From Achromobacter sp. MYb9 (GTDB lineage Bacteria > Pseudomonadota > Gammaproteobacteria > Burkholderiales > Burkholderiaceae_B), in the NCBI RefSeq assembly GCF_002975275.1, contig NZ_PCOQ01000002.1:398697-462696 (forward strand): a stretch of 64,000 bases of DNA, written 5' to 3'. The notes beneath the pieces were generated by a model, which saw nothing but the letters and a program-made list of their open reading frames with translations, was not told where the DNA came from and did not search any database. The first letter of the stretch is position 1. Every line of letters begins with the position of its first letter. Made by a program: the position numbers and the translations under genes. This document shows, piece by piece, positions 36,727 through 45,084 of the stretch.

Positions 36727-37287
36727 ATGGAACACGCAACCCGAACCCCCCAGAACACGAGCCGCCCTTTCGACATGGACGTGAAGGCCATTCGCGCCAA
36801 GGCGCGCCAGGATATCGAATCGGGCGCCGTGACGGACACCTACCGCGCGGACCGGCAAACGGTGCTGAAGCTGCTGAACGAAGCACTGGCCACCGAGATC
36901 GTCTGTGTGTTGCGCTATAAGCGCCACTTCTTCATGGCACGCGGCCTGAATGCGGAACCGGTGGCGGCGGAATTCGCCGAACACGCCACGCAAGAGCAGG
37001 ACCACGCCGACCGCCTGGCCGAGCGCATCGTGCAGCTGGGTGGCGAGCCGAACCTGTCGCCCAAGGGACTCTTGGAGCGCAGCCATTCGGAATATGTCGA
37101 AGGCAACACGCTGGAAGAGATGATCAAGGAAAACCTGATCGCCGAACGTATCGCCATCGACAGCTACCGCCAGATGATCGAATACATTGGCGAACAGGAC
37201 TCCACCACGCGCCGTCTGTTGGAAGAGATCCTGGCGGTGGAAGAAGAGCACGCCGACGACCTGTCGGACTTCCTGGCAAAGGCGTAG
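36727..37287 (+). CDS. Ferritin-like / bacterioferritin-type protein
   Basis: 186-residue four-helix-bundle di-iron protein. Helix motifs carry the expected ligands: EALATEIVCVLRY, EFAEHATQEQDHADRLAERI (E-H pair), ENLIAERIAIDSYRQMI and EILAVEEEHADDL. The 45-residue polar N-terminal tail (HATRTPQNTSRPFDMDVKAIRAKARQDIESG) is unlike standard bacterioferritin (158 residues) and the haem-ligand Met is absent, so it is a Bfr/DPS relative rather than Bfr proper. Ribosome binding site GAGGAG lies 8-9 nt before the ATG. Likely iron storage or detoxification. Ends with a strong terminator shared with rimO. Confidence 0.88.
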   Translation: MEHATRTPQNTSRPFDMDVKAIRAKARQDIESGAVTDTYRADRQTVLKLLNEALATEIVCVLRYKRHFFMARGLNAEPVAAEFAEHATQEQDHADRLAERIVQLGGEPNLSPKGLLERSHSEYVEGNTLEEMIKENLIAERIAIDSYRQMIEYIGEQDSTTRRLLEEILAVEEEHADDLSDFLAKA

Positions 37288-37298
37288 AAGGGCAGCGC

Positions 37299-37331
37299 AA
37301 AAAAAAACCGGCCTCGCAAGGCCGGTTTTTT
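37299..37331. terminator. Bidirectional Rho-independent terminator
   Basis: AACCGGCC (37306-37313) pairs with GGCCGGTT (37320-37327) around TCGCAA, with nine A before and T6 after. It terminates the ferritin-like gene on one strand and rimO on the other. Confidence 0.93.
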
Positions 37332-37366
37332 CGTCGCGGCGGCGGCCAGCGGGCCGCCCGCCTCGA

Positions 37367-38794
37367 TCAGATTGCGTCGCCCCAGAGGTCGTATTCGTCC
37401 GAATCGGTGATGCGCACGCGCACCATGTCGCCCGCCTTCAACGGCTTGTCCGAGCTGACATAGACGCAGCCGTCGATCTCGGGCGCGTCGGCGCTGCTGC
37501 GCCCCACGGCGCCATCTTCGTCCACTTCATCGATCAGCACGTCGATCTCGCGGCCCACCTTGCGAGCCAGGCGCGCGGTCGAGATGCCTTGCTGCAATTC
37601 CATGAAGCGTTCCCAGCGGTCTTGCTTCACGTCGTCCGGCACGGGATTGTCCAGCAGGTTCGCGGGCGCGCCTTCCACCGGCGAATACTGGAAACAGCCC
37701 ACGCGGTCCAGCTGCGCTTCCTGCATCCAGTCCAGCAGGTACTGGAAGTCTTCTTCGGTTTCGCCGGGGAAGCCGACGATGAAGGTCGAACGAATGGTCA
37801 GGTCGGGGCAGATCTCGCGCCAGCGCTTAATGCGCGCCAGGGTCTTGTCTTCGAACGCCGGGCGCTTCATGGCCTTCAGGATGCGCGGGCTGGCGTGCTG
37901 GAACGGGATGTCCAGGTACGGCAGGATCTTGCCTTCCGCCATCAGCGGGATCACTTCGTCCACGTGCGGGTACGGGTACACGTAGTGCAGGCGCGTCCAG
38001 ATGCCCATTTCGGACAAGGCCAGACAGAGCTCGGTCATGCGGGTCTTGACGGGCCGGCCGTTCCAGAAGCCGCTGCGGTACTTCACGTCCACGCCGTACG
38101 CGCTGGTGTCTTGCGAGATCACCAGCATTTCCTTCACGCCGGCCTTGACCAGGCGCTCGGCTTCGCTCAGCACGTCGCCCACCGGGCGGCTGACCAGGTC
38201 GCCGCGCATCGACGGAATGATGCAGAAGCTGCAACGGTGATTACAGCCTTCCGAGATCTTCAGGTAGGCGTAGTGGCGCGGCGTAAGCTTGACGCCCTGC
38301 GGAGGCACCAGGTCCAGATAGGGATTGTGGTCTTTCTTGGGCGGGGCGGCGTCGTGCACGGCACGCACCACCTCTTCATATTGCTGGGGACCGGTCACCG
38401 ACAGCACGCTGGGGTGCACCTGGCGGATCACCGATTCCTCGACGCCCATGCAGCCGGTGACGATGACCTTGCCGTTCTCGGCCAGCGCTTCGCCGATGGC
38501 TTCCAGCGATTCGGCCTTGGCGCTGTCGATGAATCCACAGGTGTTGACGACGACGACATCCGCATCGTTGTATTCGGGCGTGACTTCGTACCCTTCGGTG
38601 CGCAGTTGGGTCAGGATGCGCTCGGAGTCCACCAAAGCTTTGGGACAGCCCAGCGACACGAACCCCACGCGCGGCGCGCGGCCCGGGTCGGCGCCCTGGG
38701 CCGCAGCCGTGATGGCGTCAAGCGTCGAGCTGCTGCCACTGCTGGCGGAAGTGCCGGCGCCTTTGCCGGGCCGGGATTGTTCAAGAATTTCCAA
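37367..38794 (-). CDS. rimO: Ribosomal protein S12 (uS12) methylthiotransferase
   Basis: Radical-SAM enzyme that methylthiolates S12 Asp89, bearing two 4Fe-4S clusters. The 475-residue protein has UPF0004 domain cysteine C50 ([14 protein letters not shown]), the radical-SAM triad C184, C188, C191 ([11 protein letters not shown]) and a C-terminal TRAM domain ([26 protein letters not shown]). It carries about 40 more N-terminal residues (Gly/Ser/Ala-rich) than the E. coli enzyme. It lies 67 bp downstream of the XRE regulator. Confidence 0.96.
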   Translation of the reverse strand: MEILEQSRPGKGAGTSASSGSSSTLDAITAAAQGADPGRAPRVGFVSLGCPKALVDSERILTQLRTEGYEVTPEYNDADVVVVNTCGFIDSAKAESLEAIGEALAENGKVIVTGCMGVEESVIRQVHPSVLSVTGPQQYEEVVRAVHDAAPPKKDHNPYLDLVPPQGVKLTPRHYAYLKISEGCNHRCSFCIIPSMRGDLVSRPVGDVLSEAERLVKAGVKEMLVISQDTSAYGVDVKYRSGFWNGRPVKTRMTELCLALSEMGIWTRLHYVYPYPHVDEVIPLMAEGKILPYLDIPFQHASPRILKAMKRPAFEDKTLARIKRWREICPDLTIRSTFIVGFPGETEEDFQYLLDWMQEAQLDRVGCFQYSPVEGAPANLLDNPVPDDVKQDRWERFMELQQGISTARLARKVGREIDVLIDEVDEDGAVGRSSADAPEIDGCVYVSSDKPLKAGDMVRVRITDSDEYDLWGDAI

Positions 38795-38861
38795 TCTAGT
38801 TCACCGTAGGTTCGCGCACTGGCTGTTGCGGTGCGGCGGGGTATTCGTCAGGTATTCGGGT

Positions 38862-39113
38862 TCAGGCGGGTTTGCCTGTCTGGCGGGGTGGCAGGTCGCG
38901 TAGCGTTTCGGGGTGCAGAATGGCCACTTGCAGCAGGGTCTGAGCGGCGCCGGACGGATGGCGGCGGCCCTGTTCCCAGTCCTGCAAGGTACGTACGCTT
39001 ACGCCCAACAATTCCGCGAAATCCGCTTGCGGCAAACCGACGCGGCTGCGCGCTTCGCTGATATGTGATGCCTGCCACCGGGCGGGAAGCGCCGGTGGAG
39101 CTGCTTTTTTCAT
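38862..39113 (-). CDS. Small XRE/NadS-like helix-turn-helix protein, orphan antitoxin type
   Basis: 83-residue protein with one lambda-repressor-type HTH at about residues 19-62: the pattern ARSRVGLPQADFAELLGVSV followed by RTLQDWEQGRRHPSG is that of NadS/HigA-type antitoxins paired with RelE/HigB toxins. No toxin gene lies upstream or downstream (39114-39371 has none; rimO is downstream), so it is either orphan or acts as an ordinary repressor. It is headed by a palindrome overlapping a TATAAT (39204-39222), arguing for autoregulation. The N-terminal 12 residues are Ala/Pro-rich. Confidence 0.85.
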   Translation of the reverse strand: MKKAAPPALPARWQASHISEARSRVGLPQADFAELLGVSVRTLQDWEQGRRHPSGAAQTLLQVAILHPETLRDLPPRQTGKPA

Positions 39114-39203
39114 GACTCGTTCAATTTACGGGCAGCGCTGCTTCTCGCCATCGCTTGGGATTCATGCGATGCGCCGGGGGCAGCAACTGCGGGGAAGCGG
39201 GGA

Positions 39204-39222
39204 ATTATACGGCAATGCCGTA
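39204..39222 (-). promoter_or_regulatory. Palindromic operator at the XRE gene promoter
   Basis: TACGGCAATGCCGTA (39208-39222) is a perfect 7-1-7 palindrome and its end overlaps a minus-strand -10 TATAAT (39209-39204). This is the classic layout of an autorepressed XRE/antitoxin promoter, with a leader of about 85 nt. No strong -35 was identified. The rest of 39114-39371 shows no gene. Confidence 0.65.
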
Positions 39223-39371
39223 GGGCGCGATAGCAAACCGGGTTCCGCGGCACGGCACAGGCTTGCCGCCGCGCGCTATCGGATGGATCCGGGCATCGTC
39301 GCCATTCTGGCCTGTCGCCGCCAGAAAGCGCCTGGCTATTGACAGCCTGGGTTCCCCGGGCGCGGTCCTTT

Positions 39372-40004
39372 TTACGGCGCCCCGCGCCGGTACAGCGCCA
39401 GCGTGCCCGCCAGCCCGATCATCAAGCTGCCGCAGACGCGGTTCAGCCAGCGCAGGCCCGACCCCTGGAAGGCGCGCACCAGTTGAGCGCCCAGCGCGGC
39501 GTAGACCAGCATCGTCAAGATATTGATGGTGGCCAGGACGCAGGCCACGATGGCGTATTGGGTCGCCAGCGGCGCTTGCGGGTCGATGAACTGGGGCAAA
39601 AAGGCCGACATGAACAGCAGCGCCTTGGGGTTGGTCAGCGCCACCATGAAGCTGCGCAGCCCCAGCGACAGGCCCACGGGCCGGTCCGGCCCGGGCGCGG
39701 CCGACGGCAGGATCAGCGCCGCGTCCGAGCGCAGCATCTTCCAGCCCAGATAAGCCAGATACGCCGCGCCCACCCATTTGATGAGCTGAAAGGCGACTTC
39801 GGACGCTGCCAGCACCACGCCCAGGCCCGAGGCCACCGCGCCGACCAGGATCAGGTCCGCCAAGACCGCGCCGGCCATCCCCCAGCCTGCGGCGCGCACG
39901 CCGTGGCGCGAGCCGTTGCTCAGGGCCAGCAGGGTCGTCGGGCCCGGCGTCACGATGGCGACGGCGGAGGCCAGGATGAACAGCAGCAGCGTGGCGGTAG
40001 TCAT
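39372..40004 (-). CDS. LysE/RhtB-family amino-acid exporter
   Basis: 210-residue inner-membrane protein with six predicted helices. The opening MTTATLLLFILASAVAIVTPGPTTLLALSNGSRHG contains the conserved TPGP motif of LysE/RhtB exporters, followed by GAAYLAYLGWKMLRS and NPKALLFMSAFLPQFI. It likely exports a neutral amino acid or derivative. An upstream in-frame extension is spurious. It is divergent from rsmB, and no Lrp-type regulator gene is adjacent. Confidence 0.9.
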   Translation of the reverse strand: MTTATLLLFILASAVAIVTPGPTTLLALSNGSRHGVRAAGWGMAGAVLADLILVGAVASGLGVVLAASEVAFQLIKWVGAAYLAYLGWKMLRSDAALILPSAAPGPDRPVGLSLGLRSFMVALTNPKALLFMSAFLPQFIDPQAPLATQYAIVACVLATINILTMLVYAALGAQLVRAFQGSGLRWLNRVCGSLMIGLAGTLALYRRGAP

Positions 40005-40100
40005 GGGGAAAGCGCTCCAGGCGAGGGGCCAGTTTGACGCGCGCGCCGCCATTCGTCCAGGTCCGGCTACCATATCGGTCTTATCCTCTGAATTTCCACC

Positions 40101-41438
40101 ATGTCCACGCGTTCCGACTCCCCCCATCTGGCCCCCCCGCTTTCCTCCGTTCTTCTTTCCAGCGCGGGGGTGGTCGAGGGCGTGCTGGACGGCCGTTCCC
40201 TGACGGACGCGTTGACCGACGTAAGTTCCGCCCTGCGCCCGGCCACCCAGGCCGTGTCGTTCCATGCGATGCGGTATCTGGGCTGGGCCGACGCCGTCGG
40301 CCGCGAGCTCGTCCAGCGCTATCCCAGCGTGCTGTTCGAATCGCTGTTGCTGGTGTCCCTGACCTTGCTGAAAGAAGAGGGCGACGCCGCCGCCGCGCTG
40401 CCCGGCATGCCGGTGTACGCGCCGCATACGGTGGTGGACCAGGCCGTGACGGCCGCCTCCAATACTCGCGCCCTGGCGTCCTTCAAGGGCATGCTCAACG
40501 CCTGCCTGCGCCGCTTCCTGCGCGAGCGGGCGGCGCTGGAAGCCGCGGTGGCCGACAGCCCCGAGGCCCAATGGAACCACCCCGGCTGGTGGGTCAAGCA
40601 ACTGGGCGTGGCGTATCCGCAAGAATGGCGCGAGATCCTGGCCTCGGCCAACGTGCCGGCCCCGCTGACGCTGCGCGTGAACCGCCGCCGCGCCAGCCGC
40701 GAGCAGGTGCTGGCGGCCTTCCAGGACGCCGGCCTGTCGGCGGAACCCGTGGGCCAGGCCGGTCTGGTGATGAGCAGCCCCAAGCCCGTGACCCAATTGC
40801 CCGGTTTCGCCGAAGGGTGGTGGTCGGTGCAGGACGCCGGCGCGCAACTGGCGGCCGAATTGCTGGCGCCGGCCGACGGCATGCGCGTGCTGGACGCCTG
40901 CTCGGCGCCCGGCGGCAAGACCGCCCACCTGCTGGAATTGGCCGATATCGACCTCGTGGCGCTGGACGCCGACGGCGAACGGCTGGAACGCGTGGAGCAG
41001 AATCTGGACCGCCTGGGCCTGGCAAGCAGTCGCGTCCAGCTGGAGGCCGCCGACGCATCCGACCTGGACGCCTGGTGGGACGGCAAGCCTTTTGACGCGG
41101 TGCTGGCGGACGTGCCCTGCACGGCGTCGGGCATCGTGCGCCGCCACCCCGACATCCGCTGGCTGCGCCGCGAAAACGATGTGCGCCGCACGGCCACCTT
41201 GCAGGCCAAGCTCCTGGATTCGCTATGGCAGACGGTCGCGCCCGGCGGCCGGCTGCTCTATGTGACGTGTTCGGTCTTCCCGATCGAAGGCGCGCGCCAG
41301 GCGCTGGAGTTCCTGCAACGGCATCCGGAGGCCCAGCGGCTGGACGCGCCGGGCCAATTGCTGCCTGTTGCGCTCGATGCAACACCGGCCGCCCAACATG
41401 ACGGGTTTTTCTACGCCTTGTTTGCCAAGCAGTCCTGA
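40101..41438 (+). CDS. rsmB: 16S rRNA (cytosine(967)-C5)-methyltransferase
   Basis: NusB-like N-terminal RNA-binding domain (about 1-150) followed by the RsmB/Nop2 SAM-dependent methyltransferase. SAM motif VLDACSAPGGKTAHLLEL; catalytic cysteines C340 (VLADVPCTASG) and C390 (VTCSVFP). The 445 residues match RsmB length. It is the first gene of a run (rsmB-DUF4390-ntrY-ntrX-trkA-trkH) with small gaps. In E. coli rsmB also neighbours trkA, so this association is ancient. Confidence 0.94.
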   Translation: MSTRSDSPHLAPPLSSVLLSSAGVVEGVLDGRSLTDALTDVSSALRPATQAVSFHAMRYLGWADAVGRELVQRYPSVLFESLLLVSLTLLKEEGDAAAALPGMPVYAPHTVVDQAVTAASNTRALASFKGMLNACLRRFLRERAALEAAVADSPEAQWNHPGWWVKQLGVAYPQEWREILASANVPAPLTLRVNRRRASREQVLAAFQDAGLSAEPVGQAGLVMSSPKPVTQLPGFAEGWWSVQDAGAQLAAELLAPADGMRVLDACSAPGGKTAHLLELADIDLVALDADGERLERVEQNLDRLGLASSRVQLEAADASDLDAWWDGKPFDAVLADVPCTASGIVRRHPDIRWLRRENDVRRTATLQAKLLDSLWQTVAPGGRLLYVTCSVFPIEGARQALEFLQRHPEAQRLDAPGQLLPVALDATPAAQHDGFFYALFAKQS

Positions 41439-41456
41439 ATCACCAAGAATAGGGGC

Positions 41457-42068
41457 ATGACGGTGTTTCGGTGTCGTATGTCCATTATTTCGCGTTTATT
41501 TCTTGGGTTGTTGCTGGTATCCGCCTTGCTTTCCCTGGTGCCGGGCGGCGAAGCATATGGCGCCGAGCCTAAGGTTGTGCGGGTCGAGCCGGTCGTGCGC
41601 AACGGCCGTCTCGAGATCGACGCGGACATCGAATTCGAACTGAATCAGCAATTGCGGGACGCGGCTCAGCGCGGCGTCCCCCTCTATTTCACGGCCGACC
41701 TGACCATGACGCAGGAACGCTGGTGGTGGTTCGACAAGCCGCTGGTGGACACGTCCCGCACGTGGCGCGTCGTCTATAACGCCTTGACCCGGCAATGGCG
41801 CGCCGGCGTGGGCGAACTTTCCTTCCCCGTGGCCTCGCTGGACGACGCCATGAGCGTCATCCGCCACATTCGCAATTGGTCGGTGGCTGACGCCGGCGAC
41901 TTCGACGAAGGGGTGATGTACGGCGGCCAGCTGCGGCTGCGCCTGGACACCTCGCTCTTGCCCCGGCCGTTCCAGGTGAATGCCTTGAACAGCAGCTCCT
42001 GGGCGCAGGGGACTCCCTGGACGGACTTCTCATTCACGCTGAGCGGCAAGGAGAAAGATCCCTCATGA
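41457..42068 (+). CDS. DUF4390 secreted/periplasmic protein
   Basis: 203 residues, DUF4390 by its pattern of beta strands (VVRVEPVVRNGRLEIDADIEFELNQQLRDAAQRGVPLYFTADL, TRTWRVVYNALTRQWRAG). It has a signal sequence or membrane anchor at about residues 10-33 (ISRLFLGLLLVSALLSLVPGGEAYGA). The start ATG is preceded by AGGGG. Its last codons overlap ntrY by 4 bp. This gene is the constant companion of the NtrY-like kinase in beta-proteobacteria, so it may modulate signal reception in the periplasm; that is inference. Confidence 0.85.
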   Translation: MTVFRCRMSIISRLFLGLLLVSALLSLVPGGEAYGAEPKVVRVEPVVRNGRLEIDADIEFELNQQLRDAAQRGVPLYFTADLTMTQERWWWFDKPLVDTSRTWRVVYNALTRQWRAGVGELSFPVASLDDAMSVIRHIRNWSVADAGDFDEGVMYGGQLRLRLDTSLLPRPFQVNALNSSSWAQGTPWTDFSFTLSGKEKDPS

Positions 42069-44380
42069 GGCTGTTGCTCCGCCTGGCCCTGATGGTGGGT
42101 GCCGTAAGTGGCCTGGCGTTGCTGGGGTTGCTGGCATGGTCCACGGGCAATGCCTCGCGCTTTGCACGCTACTACGACACGCTGTTGGTGCTGAACGGCA
42201 TTTTCGCCCTGGCGCTGTTCATCTGGGTGGTGGCGCTGACAGTGCGGCTGGCCCGCCAGATCCGGCGCCGGCAGTTTGGCGCCCGCCTGACGGCGCGCTT
42301 TTCGCTGGCATTCGCGCTGATCGGCGTGGTCCCCGGCGCCCTGATCTACACCGTCTCGGTGCAGTTCATGTCTCGCTCCATCGAATCCTGGTTCAACGTG
42401 CGGGTGGACACGGCGCTGGAGGCCGGGCTTAACCTGGGCCGCGCCGCGCTGGATTCGCTGCTGGCCGACCTGGATGCGCGCGCGCGCTCCATGGCCATGG
42501 AATTGAACCGCAGCACCGACAGCGGCGTGATGCTGGCCCTGACCCGGCTGCGTGAAACCAACGGCGTGCAAGAGGCCATGGTGTTCACGGGCAGCGGGCG
42601 CATGGTGGCGTTTTCCACCAGCCAGTATGGCCAGTTGCTGCCCGCCATGCCGCCGTCGACGGTGATGAACCAGCTGCGGCTGGCGCGCGGCTATTCCGCG
42701 GCCGAAGCCGATGACCCCGTCACGGCAGGCGCCGAGGGCGGGCTGCACCTGCGCGTGGTGATTCCCCTGACGGGGCCCGACCGCTATGACAACCTGTTGG
42801 GCGCGGCATCCGAACCGCGCTGGCTGCAGTTGCTGCAGCCCGTGCCGGAACAGATCGCCCACAACGCCAACCTGGTGCAGCAGGGTTTCCGCGACTATCA
42901 AGAGCTTGCACTGTCCCGCCTGGGGCTGCGCAAGCTTTACGGCATCACGTTGACGTTGGCGCTGTTGCTTGCCGCGTTCGGCGCGATCGCGGTGGCGCTG
43001 TCGCTGTCCAAGCGGCTGGTGCGGCCGCTGCTGAGTCTGGCGGGCGGCACGCAGGCCGTGGGCGTGGGCGACTACCGGCCCCTGCCCGAACCGCCCGAGC
43101 GCGACGAAGTCGGCCAGCTGACGCGGTCGTTCAACGCCATGACGCGGCAGTTGGACGAAGCCCGCCGCATGGTCGAAAGCAATCGCCAGCAGCTGGAGCG
43201 GTCCAACGTCTATCTGGAAAGCGTGCTGTCCAACCTGTCGTCCGGGGTGCTGGTTTTCGACGAATCGTTCCGCGTCACCACGGTCAACCAGGGCGCCCAG
43301 ACGATCCTGGGGGTGGATCTGCGGTCGGTGATCGGCCGTCCGTTGGAAACCGTGGACGGCATGCTGGAATTCGCCAACATCGTGCGGCAGGCGTTTTCGA
43401 CCCACGCGGCCGTGGGCTCGGAGCGCCAGCACTGGCAACAGCAGTTCGAAATCAGCCCGGCCCAGGGCGCCGCGCCCGCCCCACCCCAGCCGCTGACCCT
43501 GCTGGCGCGTGGCACCCACCTACGCGTGGATGGGCGGGGCAATGGCTATCTGGTGGTGTTTGACGATATTACCGAAGTGATTTCGGCCAACCGCACCGTG
43601 GCGTGGGGCGAAGTGGCTCGCCGGCTGGCGCACGAGATCAAGAACCCCCTGACCCCCATCCAGCTGTCGGCCGAGCGCCTGGCCATGAAGCTGGAAGGCA
43701 AGCTGCAACCCACCGAAGCGCAGATCGTCACACGGTCCACCAACACCATCGTCAGCCAGGTGGCCTCGCTCAAGCAGATGGTGGATGACTTCCGCGAGTA
43801 TGCCCGCACGCCGCCGGCCGTCATGCAGCGCATCGATTTCAACGCACTGGTGGCCGACGTGCTGTCGCTGTATGGCTGGGAGCCGGACGGCGGTTCGTCC
43901 CGCCTGACCGGCAAGGCGCTGAATCTGGACGTGAACCTGGGGGCGGACCTGCCGGCGATCGAAGGCGATCCGACGCAGCTGCGCCAGGTGATCCACAACT
44001 TGATGTCCAACGCCCGCGACGCGATCGCCGAAATGGGCGGCGAGGGCAGAGTCAGCGTGACGACCCAACTCATGCGCAGCGAACAGCCCGACCGGGCCGA
44101 TCAGCAGGCACTTAGATTTACCGTTGCCGACACCGGGCCGGGCTTCCCGCCGCAGGTGATGCAGCGCGCGTTCGAGCCCTACGTAACCACCAAGTCCCAC
44201 GGGACTGGGTTAGGATTGGCAATCGTACGCAAGATTGTGGAAGAGCACGGCGGACGTATCGACCTTGCCAACCGCAAGGAAGGAGGCGCGCGGATTTCCA
44301 TCTTGTTGACCCGGTTGGCTCCCGGGCCAGACACTATGGACGCGACCGCGCAAGAAAAGGATAATGCGGCTACGCAATAG
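42065..44380 (+). CDS. ntrY: NtrY-like membrane sensor histidine kinase
   Basis: 771-residue sensor. Three hydrophobic helices lie at about 4-24, 40-62 and 76-98, then a periplasmic region to about 290, a fourth helix at about 293-315, HAMP (about 316-370), a PAS domain (about 385-490; VLVFDESFRVTTVNQGAQTILG), the H-box RRLAHEIKNPLTPIQLSAERL with phospho-accepting H523, and the HATPase with an N-box near 640 (QVIHNLMSNARDAI) and G-boxes (DTGPGFPP, GTGLGLAIVRKI). This is the classical NtrY architecture. It overlaps DUF4390 by 4 bp and is 11 bp from ntrX. The signal is unknown; the neighbours are the Trk potassium uptake genes. Confidence 0.93.
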   Translation: MRLLLRLALMVGAVSGLALLGLLAWSTGNASRFARYYDTLLVLNGIFALALFIWVVALTVRLARQIRRRQFGARLTARFSLAFALIGVVPGALIYTVSVQFMSRSIESWFNVRVDTALEAGLNLGRAALDSLLADLDARARSMAMELNRSTDSGVMLALTRLRETNGVQEAMVFTGSGRMVAFSTSQYGQLLPAMPPSTVMNQLRLARGYSAAEADDPVTAGAEGGLHLRVVIPLTGPDRYDNLLGAASEPRWLQLLQPVPEQIAHNANLVQQGFRDYQELALSRLGLRKLYGITLTLALLLAAFGAIAVALSLSKRLVRPLLSLAGGTQAVGVGDYRPLPEPPERDEVGQLTRSFNAMTRQLDEARRMVESNRQQLERSNVYLESVLSNLSSGVLVFDESFRVTTVNQGAQTILGVDLRSVIGRPLETVDGMLEFANIVRQAFSTHAAVGSERQHWQQQFEISPAQGAAPAPPQPLTLLARGTHLRVDGRGNGYLVVFDDITEVISANRTVAWGEVARRLAHEIKNPLTPIQLSAERLAMKLEGKLQPTEAQIVTRSTNTIVSQVASLKQMVDDFREYARTPPAVMQRIDFNALVADVLSLYGWEPDGGSSRLTGKALNLDVNLGADLPAIEGDPTQLRQVIHNLMSNARDAIAEMGGEGRVSVTTQLMRSEQPDRADQQALRFTVADTGPGFPPQVMQRAFEPYVTTKSHGTGLGLAIVRKIVEEHGGRIDLANRKEGGARISILLTRLAPGPDTMDATAQEKDNAATQ

Positions 44381-44391
44381 GTGGATGCTTT

Positions 44392-45084
44392 ATGGCCAGA
44401 ATTCTGGTGGTTGACGACGAAGTCGGTATACGCGAGCTTTTGTCGGAGATCCTTTACGACGAAGGACACACGGTCGAACTGGCCGAAAACGCGGCGCAAG
44501 CGCGCGCCGCACGCCTTCGCATGCGTCCTGATCTGGTGTTGCTGGACATCTGGATGCCCGACACCGATGGCGTGAGCTTGTTGAAAGAGTGGGGCTCGCA
44601 AGGCCTGCTCGACATGCCCGTGATCATGATGAGCGGCCACGCCACCATCGATACGGCGGTCGAGGCCACGCGCATCGGCGCCATGGATTTCCTGGAAAAG
44701 CCCATCACGCTGCAACGGCTGCTGAAAACCGTCGCGGCGGGTTTGGCGCGCGGGCGTGCCCCGCATCCGGTGCCGGCCGCCGTGCATCCGGCCACCGCCA
44801 ACGCCACCGTGGCGCTGGAAGACGAGCTGGATCCCCCCGCCGTGGTGGCCGCGCCCGCCAACGAAGTGCCCGTCACGTCCAACGGCCAACTGGGCAGCAT
44901 TTCGCTGGACCAGCCGCTACGTGAAGCGCGCGACGAATTCGAGCGCATCTATTTTGAATACCACCTGGTCCGCGAAAGCCACAGCATGACGCGCGTGTCC
45001 GAACGCACCGGGCTGGAACGCACCCACCTCTACCGCAAGCTCAAGCAATTGGGCATCGAGTCGGCGCGCAAGCGCAGCACATGA
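44392..45084 (+). CDS. ntrX: NtrX-like response regulator lacking the sigma-54 AAA+ domain
   Basis: 230-residue response regulator. The receiver (1-120) has acidic pocket D8, D9, phospho-acceptor D52, S81 and K103 (LEKPIT). An Ala/Pro/Val-rich linker (about 118-165) follows, then a Fis-type helix-turn-helix at about 180-230 (HSMTRVSERTGLERTHLYRKLKQLGIES). Canonical NtrX has about 450 residues with a central AAA+ sigma-54-interaction domain; here Walker A, GAFTGA and the whole module are absent. The receiver and HTH still match NtrX in style, and the gene is paired with ntrY and trkA. It must therefore act as a direct sigma-70 activator or repressor. The stop overlaps trkA by 4 bp. Confidence 0.9.
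   Translation: MARILVVDDEVGIRELLSEILYDEGHTVELAENAAQARAARLRMRPDLVLLDIWMPDTDGVSLLKEWGSQGLLDMPVIMMSGHATIDTAVEATRIGAMDFLEKPITLQRLLKTVAAGLARGRAPHPVPAAVHPATANATVALEDELDPPAVVAAPANEVPVTSNGQLGSISLDQPLREARDEFERIYFEYHLVRESHSMTRVSERTGLERTHLYRKLKQLGIESARKRST

Noticed and set aside
39372..41147. A 591-codon minus-strand frame fusing the LysE exporter to extra N-terminal sequence
   Set aside because: Only the last 210 residues (from the ATG at 40004) look like a protein. The rest is antisense to rsmB.
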